Source of the DNA: Clostridia bacterium
GTDB taxonomy: Bacteria > Bacillota > Clostridia > Oscillospirales > CAG-272
Length of the DNA: 41,032 bases
Assembly (NCBI GenBank): GCA_017453325.1
Contig: JAFTKK010000034.1
Span: forward strand, 1 to 41,032
Direction of reading: 5' to 3'
The position numbers were made by a program, and so were the translations under genes. Position 1 is the first letter of the stretch, and every line of letters starts with the position of its first letter. The notes under the pieces are model-generated. The model saw only the letters and a list, made by a program, of their open reading frames with translations. It ran no database searches and was not told the DNA's origin. This document shows positions 1-7,766 of this stretch, piece by piece.

Positions 1-38
1 CTTGCCGGGGTAGTCGGCTTATACTTAATTGTAGGCAT
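1..38 (-). CDS. rplB: 50S ribosomal protein L2, N-terminal fragment (partial)
   Basis: Only the first twelve complete codons are inside the window; they read MPTIKYKPTTPA, which matches the usual start of bacterial L2 (large-subunit protein near the peptidyl transferase centre). A GGAGG ribosome binding site lies 8 nt before the ATG. It follows rplW by 18 nt, the order expected in the S10 operon (rpsJ-rplC-rplD-rplW-rplB). The rest of the gene lies beyond the left edge. Confidence 0.9.
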   Translation of the reverse strand, partial: MPTIKYKPTTPA

Positions 39-56
39 TTTCTAAACCTCCTACTC

Positions 57-350
57 TTACTTCATACCATCGAAGAACTCGATGGTCTTGGAATCAGCCG
101 TCAGGGTCACGATTGCCTTCTTCCACTCGGAAGTGTAGCCGGCATGCACACCCATTCTCTTGGGCTTCTTATTCATGTTGATGGTATTAACGTCTGAAAC
201 CTTTACCTTGAACATCTCCTCAACTGCGTGAGCGACGTCTGCCTTGGTGGCACGGCTCTGCACCTTGAAAACATATTTCTTGGCATCAAGCATGTCCATG
301 CTTGCTTCCGTGATGATCGGCTTAATGATGATATCTTCTACCATTCTCAT
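57..350 (-). CDS. rplW: 50S ribosomal protein L23
   Basis: L23 binds 23S rRNA beside the peptide exit tunnel and is the docking site for trigger factor and SRP. The 97-residue product has the family length and starts [18 protein letters not shown], with the typical I-x-x-P-x-x-T/S-E motif; [22 protein letters not shown] and [14 protein letters not shown] are the conserved core and the loop. The ATG overlaps the rplD stop by one base (TAATG), so translation is probably coupled. A second ATG two codons in is a possible alternative start. Confidence 0.96.
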   Translation of the reverse strand: MRMVEDIIIKPIITEASMDMLDAKKYVFKVQSRATKADVAHAVEEMFKVKVSDVNTINMNKKPKRMGVHAGYTSEWKKAIVTLTADSKTIEFFDGMK

Positions 351-973
351 TATGCGTACACCTCCTCAAGCTTCAGAGCGGCATCCTTGGCGATAATGAA
401 CTTATCGGCATTGAGCACGTCATATACGTTTACAGTGTTGAACTGGGTCGTAACCACACCGGGGATGTTAGCGCAGCTCTTAATCACAGCAGCGTCAACG
501 GTGGGGAGTACGATCAGTGCCTTCTTGTCGGCACCGAGAGCCTTCAGCATGTTCACCATGGTCTTGGTGGAGTAGGTCTCGGTCTTGATCGTGTCAACAA
601 CGATCAGGTCGCCTGCAGCAACCTTTGCGGAGAGGGCGCTGAAGAGAGCCACTCTCTTGGTCTTCTTATTCAGGTTCGTGCGGTAGTCACGAGGCTTCGG
701 GCCAAGTGCCACACCACCGTGCGTCCACTGGGGAGAACGGGTAGAGCCCTGACGAGCGCGACCGGTTCCCTTCTGTCTCCAGGGCTTCTTGCCGCCACCG
801 GAAACCTCGGTACGAGTCAGCGTAGATTGCGTGCCCTGTCTCTGGTTAAGCAGGTAAGCACGAACTGCTGCGTGGAGGACTGCACCGTTTACCTCTCTGC
901 CGAAGATCACATCGGAGAGGGCGATCTCGCCGACAGCTTTGCCGGCCATATCAAAAACCTTTACGTTTGGCAT
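350..973 (-). CDS. rplD: 50S ribosomal protein L4
   Basis: L4 is a large-subunit protein whose internal loop reaches the exit tunnel; in some bacteria it also represses its own operon. The 207-residue product is of normal length. The tunnel loop is visible around residues 40-90 (the [33 protein letters not shown] stretch, with the conserved [12 protein letters not shown] block), followed by GPKPRDY. A GGAGGAAT ribosome binding site precedes the ATG. It lies 18 nt after rplC and overlaps rplW by one base. Whether it represses this operon cannot be read from the sequence. Confidence 0.97.
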   Translation of the reverse strand: MPNVKVFDMAGKAVGEIALSDVIFGREVNGAVLHAAVRAYLLNQRQGTQSTLTRTEVSGGGKKPWRQKGTGRARQGSTRSPQWTHGGVALGPKPRDYRTNLNKKTKRVALFSALSAKVAAGDLIVVDTIKTETYSTKTMVNMLKALGADKKALIVLPTVDAAVIKSCANIPGVVTTQFNTVNVYDVLNADKFIIAKDAALKLEEVYA

Positions 974-991
974 GGTAATTCCTCCTTTCGA

Positions 992-1621
992 TTACGCTTT
1001 TACCGAGTCACGGATGAACACGATACCGTTCTTGGCGCCGGGAATGGCACCCTTTACGGCGATGAGGTTCTTTTCCGCATCGATTTTTACAACTTCAAGA
1101 TTAAGCACAGTAACCTGCTCGTTACCGTACTGACCTGCCATCTTCTTGTTCTTGAAGATTCTGGCGGGGTCGATAACACCCATAGAGCCGGACTGACGGT
1201 GGATCGGGCCGATACCGTGAGTCTTGCCAAGGAGATGAAGATTCCATCTCTTGATTGCGCCGGTGTAGCCGCGGCCCTTGGTGGTACCGGTCACGTCAAC
1301 CTTGTCACCAACGACGAAGGTGTCAGCAGCAACGGTGTCGCCTACGTTAAGAGCCGAGCAATCATCAAGGCGGAACTCCTTGAGGTGCTTCTTCGCAGCA
1401 ACGCCACCCTTTTCAAAGTGACCCTTCTGCGGCTTGGTCATTTGCTTTTCCTTGGCGTCGATAAAGCCAAGCTGTACGGCGTCGTAGCCGTCCTTTTCAG
1501 CGGTCTTCTTCTGTGCTACTACACAGGGGCCCGCCTCGATAACAGTAACCGGGATCACATTTCCGACCTCGTCGAAAATCTGAGTCATACCGATCTTCTT
1601 ACCGATGATACCCTTTTTCAT
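992..1621 (-). CDS. rplC: 50S ribosomal protein L3
   Basis: L3 is an early-assembly protein that binds 23S rRNA near the peptidyl transferase centre. I place the start at the ATG of [20 protein letters not shown], giving 209 residues, the normal length. CAGGAGGAATCC lies just upstream; the 16 codons upstream in the same frame contain that ribosome binding site and have no L3 similarity. The L3 signature region [12 protein letters not shown] and the [11 protein letters not shown] loop are present. The 111 nt between rpsJ and this gene hold no recognisable gene. Confidence 0.97.
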   Translation of the reverse strand: MKKGIIGKKIGMTQIFDEVGNVIPVTVIEAGPCVVAQKKTAEKDGYDAVQLGFIDAKEKQMTKPQKGHFEKGGVAAKKHLKEFRLDDCSALNVGDTVAADTFVVGDKVDVTGTTKGRGYTGAIKRWNLHLLGKTHGIGPIHRQSGSMGVIDPARIFKNKKMAGQYGNEQVTVLNLEVVKIDAEKNLIAVKGAIPGAKNGIVFIRDSVKA

Positions 1622-1732
1622 TTTGGATTCCTCCTGTAAATTATTGGTTGACGCGCGCGGCGCCAACATGATTTACAAAGTTGCCGAACTGCCGTTTGGC
1701 ATCGACTGTTATCTTTGTTTTGCCGTGTTTGA

Positions 1733-2044
1733 TCAGAGCTTGATCTCGATCTCTACGCCGGCGGGAAGCTCGATGCTCATCAGTGCGTCCACAACCTTCT
1801 GGGTGGGCTTGATGATATCGATGAGTCTCTTGTGCGTGCGCAGCTCGAACTGCTCACGGCTGTCCTTGTACTTGTGCACAGCGCGAAGAATGGTGATGAT
1901 CTCCTTCTTCGTGGGGAGCGGTACGGGACCGGAAACGGCTGCACCGTTTCTCTTGGCAACGTCAACGATCTTCTCCGCAGCGGTATCGATGAGGGTGTGA
2001 TCGTAGCTCGTCAGTCTGACTCTGATCTTCTCTTTTACTGCCAT
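1733..2044 (-). CDS. rpsJ: 30S ribosomal protein S10
   Basis: S10 is a 30S head protein that also pairs with NusB in antitermination. The 103-residue product has the family length. [20 protein letters not shown], the [13 protein letters not shown] motif and [15 protein letters not shown] are diagnostic. It is first in the S10 operon and is preceded by a GGAGGAAAG ribosome binding site. The usual upstream neighbours (rpsL, rpsG, fusA, tuf) are absent: a divergent membrane-protein gene lies on the other side of the control region. Confidence 0.98.
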   Translation of the reverse strand: MAVKEKIRVRLTSYDHTLIDTAAEKIVDVAKRNGAAVSGPVPLPTKKEIITILRAVHKYKDSREQFELRTHKRLIDIIKPTQKVVDALMSIELPAGVEIEIKL

Positions 2045-2051
2045 TTGTCTT

Positions 2052-2362
2052 TCCTCCTTTTTGAATTTTGCGAAACCTTGCGCGCGTCTTATATTAAATG
2101 AAGACTTGCAGCACGGCCCGCAGTTCGAATTGGAGCGAGAACACTCTCACACGCTATCGGGTGTTTCTTCCGTTCCCTGACAAAAACCGGATTTGCCCAC
2201 ACCAGCATCGCATGGGTAGTTTCCGGGGGGGTTAAACGTCAGTGAGAAAGCTCACCGTAAGCCTGTTTGTGCGTTCCGTCGCCCGATTGACACGGACATA
2301 CTCTGCGAAAATTCACCCGCTTTCGCGGCAACCTCTCGCTTCATCGCATATCAGACCCGTTT
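2052..2362 (-). promoter_or_regulatory. Long 5' leader of the S10 operon
   Basis: About 310 nt separate the promoter from rpsJ on the minus strand without a gene. The transcript contains several short self-complementary blocks (for example GCCGCGAAAGCGG and GTGAGCTTTCTCAC), so it is probably structured. S10 leaders are known sites of ribosomal-protein feedback in other bacteria, but I cannot match this one to a defined leader class by eye. No U-tailed attenuator is obvious. Confidence 0.55.
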
Positions 2363-2391
2363 ATTTTACCATATTTCAGTTCAAAATGCAA
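2363..2391 (-). promoter_or_regulatory. Sigma-A promoter of the S10 operon
   Basis: On the minus strand TTGCAT (-35) is followed after exactly 17 nt by TAAAAT (-10). It is the best match upstream of rpsJ and implies the long leader described separately. Confidence 0.7.
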
Positions 2392-2660
2392 TCTTTTTTT
2401 GTTGTAATAAACATAGAACTTTTGCCCGAATTTTGGCACAAAAATATACAACTTGCACAAACATTGCCGCATTTTGAGGTGTTTCGACGCCAAAGCACCA
2501 TATCTTGTGTCTCCAAACGCCCGCAGAGTACCCCATTTTTTTAAAAAAGCCAAATTTCGGGCACTTTTTAGCTCCAAAACGCGATTTATTCCGGCAACGC
2601 GGCAAAAAACAATCTTTACCGAAGCGCAAATTTCGATACAATTTGTTCATATTTTCTTGC
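2392..2660. other. AT-rich divergent intergenic stretch without a recognisable gene
   Basis: This stretch lies between the S10 promoter (minus) and the promoter of the membrane-protein gene (plus). It is rich in A/T runs. Short open frames on both strands have no ribosome binding site and no recognisable similarity, so I see nothing beyond promoter-flanking DNA. Confidence 0.5.
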
Positions 2661-2666
2661 TATAAT
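2661..2666 (+). promoter_or_regulatory. Probable -10 box of the membrane-protein gene
   Basis: TATAAT preceded by CTTGC, the same context as other promoters in this window. The -35 region 17 nt upstream (CAATTT) is poor, so the promoter may be weak or activated. Confidence 0.5.
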
Positions 2667-2721
2667 AAAGAAAATACGTGTCGCACCGCGTGCGGCGCAG
2701 CTTTTCACAAAGGAGCCTCCC

Positions 2722-3543
2722 ATGCAGGATTTTCTTCGAACGCAGCGTGCGTTTTGCTATGGCACCGCCATCCTTACCTTGATTGCCACCGTTTTGCGCA
2801 CCCTCTCCTTGGTGTGCTTTACCGACACTACAGGCACCTACTTCACCGTCGGCGCACCGCTGCCCACCATCATGCACATTGTGCTCGCCCTCTTTGCACT
2901 TGCGCTGACTGCCTACCCCCTCATCGCACTCAAAGGACGCGTGACCTGCGAGCGCGCAGAAAAAACGCCATATAGCACCGCGGGCGCCGCACTCTGTGCC
3001 CTGCTTTGTTTTCTCAATTTTATTTGTGCCGCCACCGTTACCAACGCCATGCTCCCCGGCGTGCTGCGCTTTTTTGCGTTGCTCACCCTGCTCGCGGCAA
3101 CCGTCTATTTTATTCTGCAAACGCCCGTGACCAAGGTAAGCGTCACCACGCTGACCGTGCTTGGCAGCCTTGCCATCGTTTCCCTTGCGTGCCTTGTTTC
3201 ACTGACCTACTTTGATATCACCACGCCGATGAATGCGCCTCACAAGACCGATCTGCACTTAGCGCTGCTTGCCGCCATGCTCTATTTGCTTTATGAGCTG
3301 CGTCACGTGGCAGGCATCCCGCTTCCGCGCGCCCTCACGGCCTGCAGCGGGCTGGCATTTTTCCTTGCGGCTACCGTCGGCTTTTCCGACGTGACTGCTT
3401 ATCTCTGCGGCATCTATACCGACCCGCTTTACCTCGCGCAGGATCTGCTGCTGCTGGCGCTTGCTGTTTATATTGGCGCACGCATGACGGCGGATGCCGC
3501 CCTCCCCTCACCGACAACGAAAGGACAGGATACCGCCGCATGA
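2722..3543 (+). CDS. Hypothetical polytopic membrane protein
   Basis: The 273-residue product is strongly hydrophobic, with about eight likely membrane segments (roughly residues 14-34, 48-68, 87-106, 108-131, 140-160, 175-193, 203-222 and 240-260) and short connecting loops. I see no transporter, protease or enzyme motif and do not recognise the family. An AAAGGAG ribosome binding site supports the ATG. Its stop overlaps the start of the downstream HTH regulator (ATGA), so the two are almost certainly co-translated and functionally linked. The regulator may act on, or respond to, this protein; that is inference. Confidence 0.8.
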   Translation: MQDFLRTQRAFCYGTAILTLIATVLRTLSLVCFTDTTGTYFTVGAPLPTIMHIVLALFALALTAYPLIALKGRVTCERAEKTPYSTAGAALCALLCFLNFICAATVTNAMLPGVLRFFALLTLLAATVYFILQTPVTKVSVTTLTVLGSLAIVSLACLVSLTYFDITTPMNAPHKTDLHLALLAAMLYLLYELRHVAGIPLPRALTACSGLAFFLAATVGFSDVTAYLCGIYTDPLYLAQDLLLLALAVYIGARMTADAALPSPTTKGQDTAA

Positions 3544-4076
3544 GCGCCAACAACCGCATTCAATGGCTTCACAAGCGCATCGCGGATATGCGTTACCCGA
3601 ACGCCAACCGCCTCTCGGAGCGCTTCGGCATCTCGCACCGACAGGCCCAGCGCGATGTGGAATATCTCAAAAACAAGCTGGAAGCGCCGCTCGCTTACAG
3701 CGCCGAGCACCGCGGCTTTTATTATACTGCCGAGTATTCCCTGCCCACCTATACCGCCAGCGAAAGCGAGCTTGACTACGTAGAGGCAGTCACGGGCACC
3801 GAAAGCCACGCCGCCAAGCGCGAGATCCTGCAAATGCAGATCCCCTACACCGCCGTGCTTTCCATCCCCGATAAGCTCACACGCCTTGAGCTGCAGCAGT
3901 TTATCGTAGGTGAGGAAAGCCGTGGCAATTACATTTGTGAATTTCACAGTGTGGAAATGTTCCTCGGTGTCATTTTCGCCGCCGAGGCCGATATATCCAT
4001 CATCAAGCCCGATTGGCTGCGCCACCGTCTGCTGACCGCTGCCGAGCGCGTGCTGAAAAACAACAAAAACATATAA
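3540..4076 (+). CDS. Short WYL-like HTH transcriptional regulator
   Basis: Residues about 5-60 form a DeoR/HTH_11-type winged helix: an initial helix, then NANRLSERFGISHRQAQRDV and EYLKNKLEAPLAYSAEHRGF, with the Y-Y-T wing typical of WYL-family regulators. The C-terminal part (about 105-175, PYTAVLSIPDKLTRLELQQF through DISIIKPDWLRHRLLTAAER) resembles the C-terminal WCX extension of those proteins. At 178 residues it is far shorter than the usual 300 or more, and the WYL ligand core appears to be missing. It overlaps the upstream membrane-protein gene by 4 nt. Assignment to the WYL group is by pattern, not by search. Confidence 0.75.
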   Translation: MSANNRIQWLHKRIADMRYPNANRLSERFGISHRQAQRDVEYLKNKLEAPLAYSAEHRGFYYTAEYSLPTYTASESELDYVEAVTGTESHAAKREILQMQIPYTAVLSIPDKLTRLELQQFIVGEESRGNYICEFHSVEMFLGVIFAAEADISIIKPDWLRHRLLTAAERVLKNNKNI

Positions 4077-4082
4077 CCGAAA

Positions 4083-4126
4083 ACGCCCCTGCATACGGTC
4101 CATACCGCACGCAGGGGCGTTTTTTA
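4083..4126. terminator. Terminator between convergent genes
   Basis: An 11-bp perfect stem (AACGCCCCTGC / GCAGGGGCGTT) is followed by a T run on the plus strand. On the minus strand the stem is followed by a short T run too, so it probably ends both the HTH-regulator operon and the solute-binding-protein gene. Confidence 0.85.
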
Positions 4127-4152
4127 TGCCTGCCCCACCGCGGGGCAGCGAA

Positions 4153-6132
4153 TTATGGAATGTTGCTGACAAAAGCGGCAAGATTGCTCACCATATCGTC
4201 GTAATATTCACCGTAGGTCGTTGTCCAAGAAGAGCCCGCGAGCGCAGCGCTCATCACAATGGAATCCATCTGCCACGGCTGCGCGTGATCCATGGAAAAC
4301 CAACCGCCACCGATGCGGCCAAGGTCAAAGCTCATGCCGGCGTAGATCAAGTCACGCATCGTTTTTTCCGGCACATCTGGCTCGGCATCTCCCTTGAAAA
4401 CGCTCTTTAACTCAACAGGCGTGGTCTTGCGGTATGCCTCGCTTGCCCAGCATTCCAGCACCGCGGTCAGCATCGAATCGGTGGCAACGGCGTTGTCGCG
4501 CGCACATCGGTCAACAAAAACAGAGTAAACAGAAAATTCATTGCCGATCACAGTACGGTAGCTTTGCTGATCGGTATTATATTTCGGCAAGGGCAGAAGG
4601 CCGTAGTTTTCCACGTTATCGTTGTAAAGCAGGTAGTCCTCCGCCATGCGCAGATAATACACCGCAAAATAGGAAGAGCCGCCGATAAAGGGCGCGTAAT
4701 ACGTTCTGCCCGTGGTGGTGCTGGTGTGGTAGCTGTCGCTTCTCATCAGAATGCTGAGCTTGGTAATCAAGCGAACAAGTCGGTTGGAGGTCCAATCATC
4801 CGAAACCTTCAACGTGTCCGTCTCATCCGACACGATCATGCGGAGGTTGGCACCGCCGTACAACGCAGCCATACAGTAACCGATTGAGCAAAGACCGTAG
4901 GTGTCGTCCGCGGTCTTCCCGTTATCGGTATTATCCTCGTAAGTATTAGCGGCAAAATTGATCAGATCGTCTATCGTCCACTTGCCGGCATACGCCTTTT
5001 CATAAAGCATGTTGGAGGCGGTATCGCCGTCTGCAGCAAGCGTCAGCTCGTGACCGTTCACCGCAAAATATTCCTTTGCCTCAGCCTCGTATTTTTTGTC
5101 TACAAGATCCTTATTGAAGTAGATGCAATGCATTTGAGCAATGGCATTGGTGGAGATATCGCCCGAAAGGAAATACAGATCGTTTTTGATCTTCATATTC
5201 TCCACCACACCCGCAGGCCACCAGGGCTTGGAGGAGGTGCGCTCACCGATGCCGGCCACGGACAAATAATTGTTTTCAATATCGGAAAGGTTCTTGAGAA
5301 GTCCGCGCTCCAGCAGCCAGGCCTGTGCACGGGAATATGCACAGATCACATCGTAGTCTTGTGTGCCGGCAGCACGTGCACGATCCACACGAGTAACGAA
5401 GACATCCATATAATTGGCGTCACCGGCCTCAGCAGCAAAGATCAGCTCCACACCAAGGCGGTCCATCACAGCCTTATTGCGCTTATAAATACCGGAAAGG
5501 CGCGCGTCGTCCACGTCCTCCGTCTGCACAAATTCGGCCTTTACCGTAGAGCTTCCCGTCCAATACAGCACGGAGATAGGCTCGTCACCATAGTCAAGCT
5601 CCGGCAGATCGTCGTATTCACGCCAGGTGCCCCATTCGTCCTTTGCCCATCTGACGCCGTTTTGGTCTACGATCACGCCGTCGGGCATCTCGGTCTTACC
5701 GCACACCGTGCAAAGACCGTTTTGATAGCTGTGAGTATCTGAAACGGGCAGATCCTGCAGCTCGGATGCGCCGCAAGCGCAGGTGCGCGCCGCCTTGCCG
5801 AGATCCTTGCAGGTAGCAGGCGTCACCGTGCTCCACGCACCGAAGCTATGCGCGTGCGAGCAAACGCGGCACACACCGCTCGCGTCGAAATCATGCATGC
5901 CCGTGGGGGAGAGCTCCTCCGTCTCGGTCTTGCCGCAAGCGCAGACACGCACCCGCGCGCCCTTGGAGGCACAGGTTGCCGCAAGCACCGTTTCCCATTC
6001 ACCAAAGCTGTGCGTATGCTCGGGCGTAGGCTCGGTGGAGGGCGGCGTGCTCTCGGTATCACACGCCACAAAGGTCACCGCCATCGGCAGCAGCATCAGC
6101 AATGCAAGCAATATACATAAATAGCGTTTCAT
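4153..6132 (-). CDS. Lipoprotein extracellular solute-binding protein with N-terminal Cys-rich repeats
   Basis: The start is the ATG of MKRYLCILLALLMLLPMAVT, preceded by AAGGAG at 7 nt; this gives 659 residues. A hydrophobic signal peptide ends in FVAC (Cys24), a lipobox with an unusual Phe at -3. Residues about 38-145 carry two and a half copies of a repeat of the form H-S-F-G-x-W ... A-T-C-x3-G-x2-x-R-x-C-A-C-G, a module seen in Clostridia surface proteins. The rest (YWTGSSTVKAEF, DVICAYSRAQAWLLERGLLKNL, YFNKDLVDKKY) looks like a bacterial sugar-type ABC substrate-binding protein. No permease or ATPase gene is adjacent, so its partner is encoded elsewhere. It has its own promoter. Confidence 0.82.
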   Translation of the reverse strand: MKRYLCILLALLMLLPMAVTFVACDTESTPPSTEPTPEHTHSFGEWETVLAATCASKGARVRVCACGKTETEELSPTGMHDFDASGVCRVCSHAHSFGAWSTVTPATCKDLGKAARTCACGASELQDLPVSDTHSYQNGLCTVCGKTEMPDGVIVDQNGVRWAKDEWGTWREYDDLPELDYGDEPISVLYWTGSSTVKAEFVQTEDVDDARLSGIYKRNKAVMDRLGVELIFAAEAGDANYMDVFVTRVDRARAAGTQDYDVICAYSRAQAWLLERGLLKNLSDIENNYLSVAGIGERTSSKPWWPAGVVENMKIKNDLYFLSGDISTNAIAQMHCIYFNKDLVDKKYEAEAKEYFAVNGHELTLAADGDTASNMLYEKAYAGKWTIDDLINFAANTYEDNTDNGKTADDTYGLCSIGYCMAALYGGANLRMIVSDETDTLKVSDDWTSNRLVRLITKLSILMRSDSYHTSTTTGRTYYAPFIGGSSYFAVYYLRMAEDYLLYNDNVENYGLLPLPKYNTDQQSYRTVIGNEFSVYSVFVDRCARDNAVATDSMLTAVLECWASEAYRKTTPVELKSVFKGDAEPDVPEKTMRDLIYAGMSFDLGRIGGGWFSMDHAQPWQMDSIVMSAALAGSSWTTTYGEYYDDMVSNLAAFVSNIP

Positions 6133-6182
6133 TTCAAGTCTCCTTTGCAGATCGTTTTTGCGCAACGCATATTACATTAATT

Positions 6183-6211
6183 ATTATATCATGGCGGCAA
6201 TCAAAAAGCAA
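6183..6211 (-). promoter_or_regulatory. Promoter of the solute-binding-protein gene
   Basis: On the minus strand TTGCTT, a 17-nt spacer and a perfect TATAAT, ending about 50 nt before the ATG. Confidence 0.75.
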
Positions 6212-6280
6212 GTATTTTCCGTATTGCGCCGCCCTTTTGGGCAAAACGGTAATTTTTTTTGCTTTTTTTCAAAAAAACAC

Positions 6281-6309
6281 TTGACAAACAATCGCACTTG
6301 TGCTATAAT
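6281..6309 (+). promoter_or_regulatory. Strong promoter of rplJ-rplL
   Basis: Perfect TTGACA, 17-nt spacer, perfect TATAAT preceded by GTGC, with an A/T-rich upstream tract resembling an UP element. Confidence 0.9.
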
Positions 6310-6316
6310 GCCACCG

Positions 6317-6455
6317 TTATCCAAAGACAGCAGGTTCCCGTAAAGGTAGCATTCGTGTTACTCTCCTGCCGAGGACGATTCACTTTTGATATGTTAGTGT
6401 GTCTTTCTTCGTGCCGGGGTGTCTTTGCGCCTTTGGGGAAGAAAGATTTTTTTAT
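6317..6455 (+). promoter_or_regulatory. Ribosomal L10 leader with attenuator
   Basis: The transcript upstream of rplJ contains GACAGCAGG ... CTCCTGCCGAGG, the conserved core of the L10 leader, in which free L10(L12)4 binds the RNA to repress its own operon. It is followed by a stem (TCTTTCTTC at 6402-6410 with GAAGAAAGA at 6438-6446) and seven Ts: an attenuator terminator. Position and motifs fit the Firmicutes L10 leader (Rfam class of that name). The individual helices were not folded computationally. Confidence 0.85.
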
Positions 6456-6485
6456 ATTTAGTCACAATCGGGAGGTGAAAAAAGA

Positions 6486-6998
6486 ATGCCCAGCAAAATT
6501 ATTCTCGAGAAAAAGCAGCAGGCTGTTGCCGAACTGGCAGAAAAGATCAAGAACTCGGTTTCCGGTGTACTTGTAAACTACCAGGGCATCACCGTTGAGG
6601 ATGATACCGCCATGCGTAAGGCTCTGCGTGAAGCAGGTGTTAAGTACATGGTTGTAAAGAACTCTCTCACCGGTCGCGCTTGTGAAGAGGTTGGCTACGG
6701 CGAGATGAAGCAGTACCTCAACGGTATGACCGCTATCGCCATCAGCGAGACCGACGCTGTTGCTCCCGCTAAGGTTCTGAAGAAGTACGCCGAAAAGGTT
6801 GAGAGCTTCAAGATCCTGGCAGGTTACCTTGACGGCGCCGTCATCGATGAGAAGACCGTTACCGAGCTTGCAGAGATCCCCAACAAGGAAACTCTCGTTG
6901 CCAAGTTCCTCGGCAGCATCCAGTCCCCTCTTTACGGTCTTGCATACGCCCTGCAGGCTATCGCAGACAAGCAGCAGGAAGCTCCTGCCGCAGAATAA
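6486..6998 (+). CDS. rplJ: 50S ribosomal protein L10
   Basis: L10 anchors the L7/L12 stalk on the ribosome. The 170-residue product has the family length: MPSKIILEKKQQAVAELAEK, then VSGVLVNYQGITVEDDTAMR and YMVVKNSLTGRA are typical; the C-terminal helix (LYGLAYALQAIADKQ) is the L7/L12-binding region. A GGGAGGTG ribosome binding site sits 9 nt upstream. It lies behind its own promoter and L10 leader. In most bacteria rplK-rplA stand just upstream; here the upstream neighbour is a divergent solute-binding-protein gene. Confidence 0.97.
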   Translation: MPSKIILEKKQQAVAELAEKIKNSVSGVLVNYQGITVEDDTAMRKALREAGVKYMVVKNSLTGRACEEVGYGEMKQYLNGMTAIAISETDAVAPAKVLKKYAEKVESFKILAGYLDGAVIDEKTVTELAEIPNKETLVAKFLGSIQSPLYGLAYALQAIADKQQEAPAAE

Positions 6999-7098
6999 TG
7001 CACGCAAAAACGTCCGTTGCCGCGTAGTAAAGGCAACAAACGCCGCGTGACGCTTCACGCAAATAAAATTAAATTTCCATTTCAGGAGGTTATGTAAA

Positions 7099-7476
7099 AT
7101 GGCTAGCGAAAAGATTACTGCTATTGTTGAAGAGATCAAGGGTCTTACCCTTCTTGAGCTCAATGAGCTCGTAAAGGCTGTTGAGGAGGAGTTCGGCGTA
7201 TCCGCTGCTCCCGTAGCCGCTGTTGCTGTTGGTGGCGCTGCTCCCGCAGCTGCTGCTGAGGAGAAGACCGAGTTCGACGTTGTTCTCGCTTCCTTCGGCG
7301 CTAACAAACTCGCCGTTATCAAGGCTGTTAAGGAGATCACCGGTCTTGGCCTTAAGGACGCTAAGGACCTCGTTGAGGCTGCTCCCAAGGCTATCAAGGA
7401 AGGCGCTTCCAAGGAAGAGGCTGACAACATCAAGAAGGCTCTCGAAGAGGCCGGCGCTACGGTTGAAGTTAAATAA
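7099..7476 (+). CDS. rplL: 50S ribosomal protein L7/L12
   Basis: Stalk protein that recruits and activates translational GTPases. 125 residues: N-terminal dimerisation region ([20 protein letters not shown]), Ala/Pro-rich hinge ([17 protein letters not shown]) and globular domain with [20 protein letters not shown] and [19 protein letters not shown] lies 9 nt before the ATG. 100 nt separate it from rplJ. A terminator follows directly, so rpoB-rpoC, the usual next genes, are not in this operon. Codon use is strongly biased (GCT, GTT, AAG), as expected for a very highly expressed gene. Confidence 0.98.
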   Translation: MASEKITAIVEEIKGLTLLELNELVKAVEEEFGVSAAPVAAVAVGGAAPAAAAEEKTEFDVVLASFGANKLAVIKAVKEITGLGLKDAKDLVEAAPKAIKEGASKEEADNIKKALEEAGATVEVK

Positions 7477-7520
7477 TTTTCACCGTTCCGGGGCAAGCTT
7501 GCCCAAAACTGCTGTACACA

Positions 7521-7555
7521 AAAAGCGGATGCTTTACGCATCCGCTTTTTTGTTT
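7521..7555 (+). terminator. Terminator of rplJ-rplL
   Basis: 12-bp perfect stem AAAAGCGGATGC / GCATCCGCTTTT with a TTTAC loop, followed by a T run. Confidence 0.92.
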
Positions 7556-7766
7556 TCCTTTCACGATTTCGATTTTCCATCATTTGAAATTGATTTTCCA
7601 ATTTTAAGCGATGGATTTTTTAATTTTTATCATACATATGGCAAATACTTTTCAAAAACGCAGAAAAAGGCGGCAAATTTGCGCTTCCGTGCGTAAGCCG
7701 AGACACAATGGGGCAAACTGAAGAAAAAGCGGCACGTCCGCATTTCACAAGCACGGAGAACTTATC

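Noticed and set aside
719..1639. 306-residue open frame opposite rplD and rplC
   Set aside because: Shadow of two ribosomal protein genes on the other strand.
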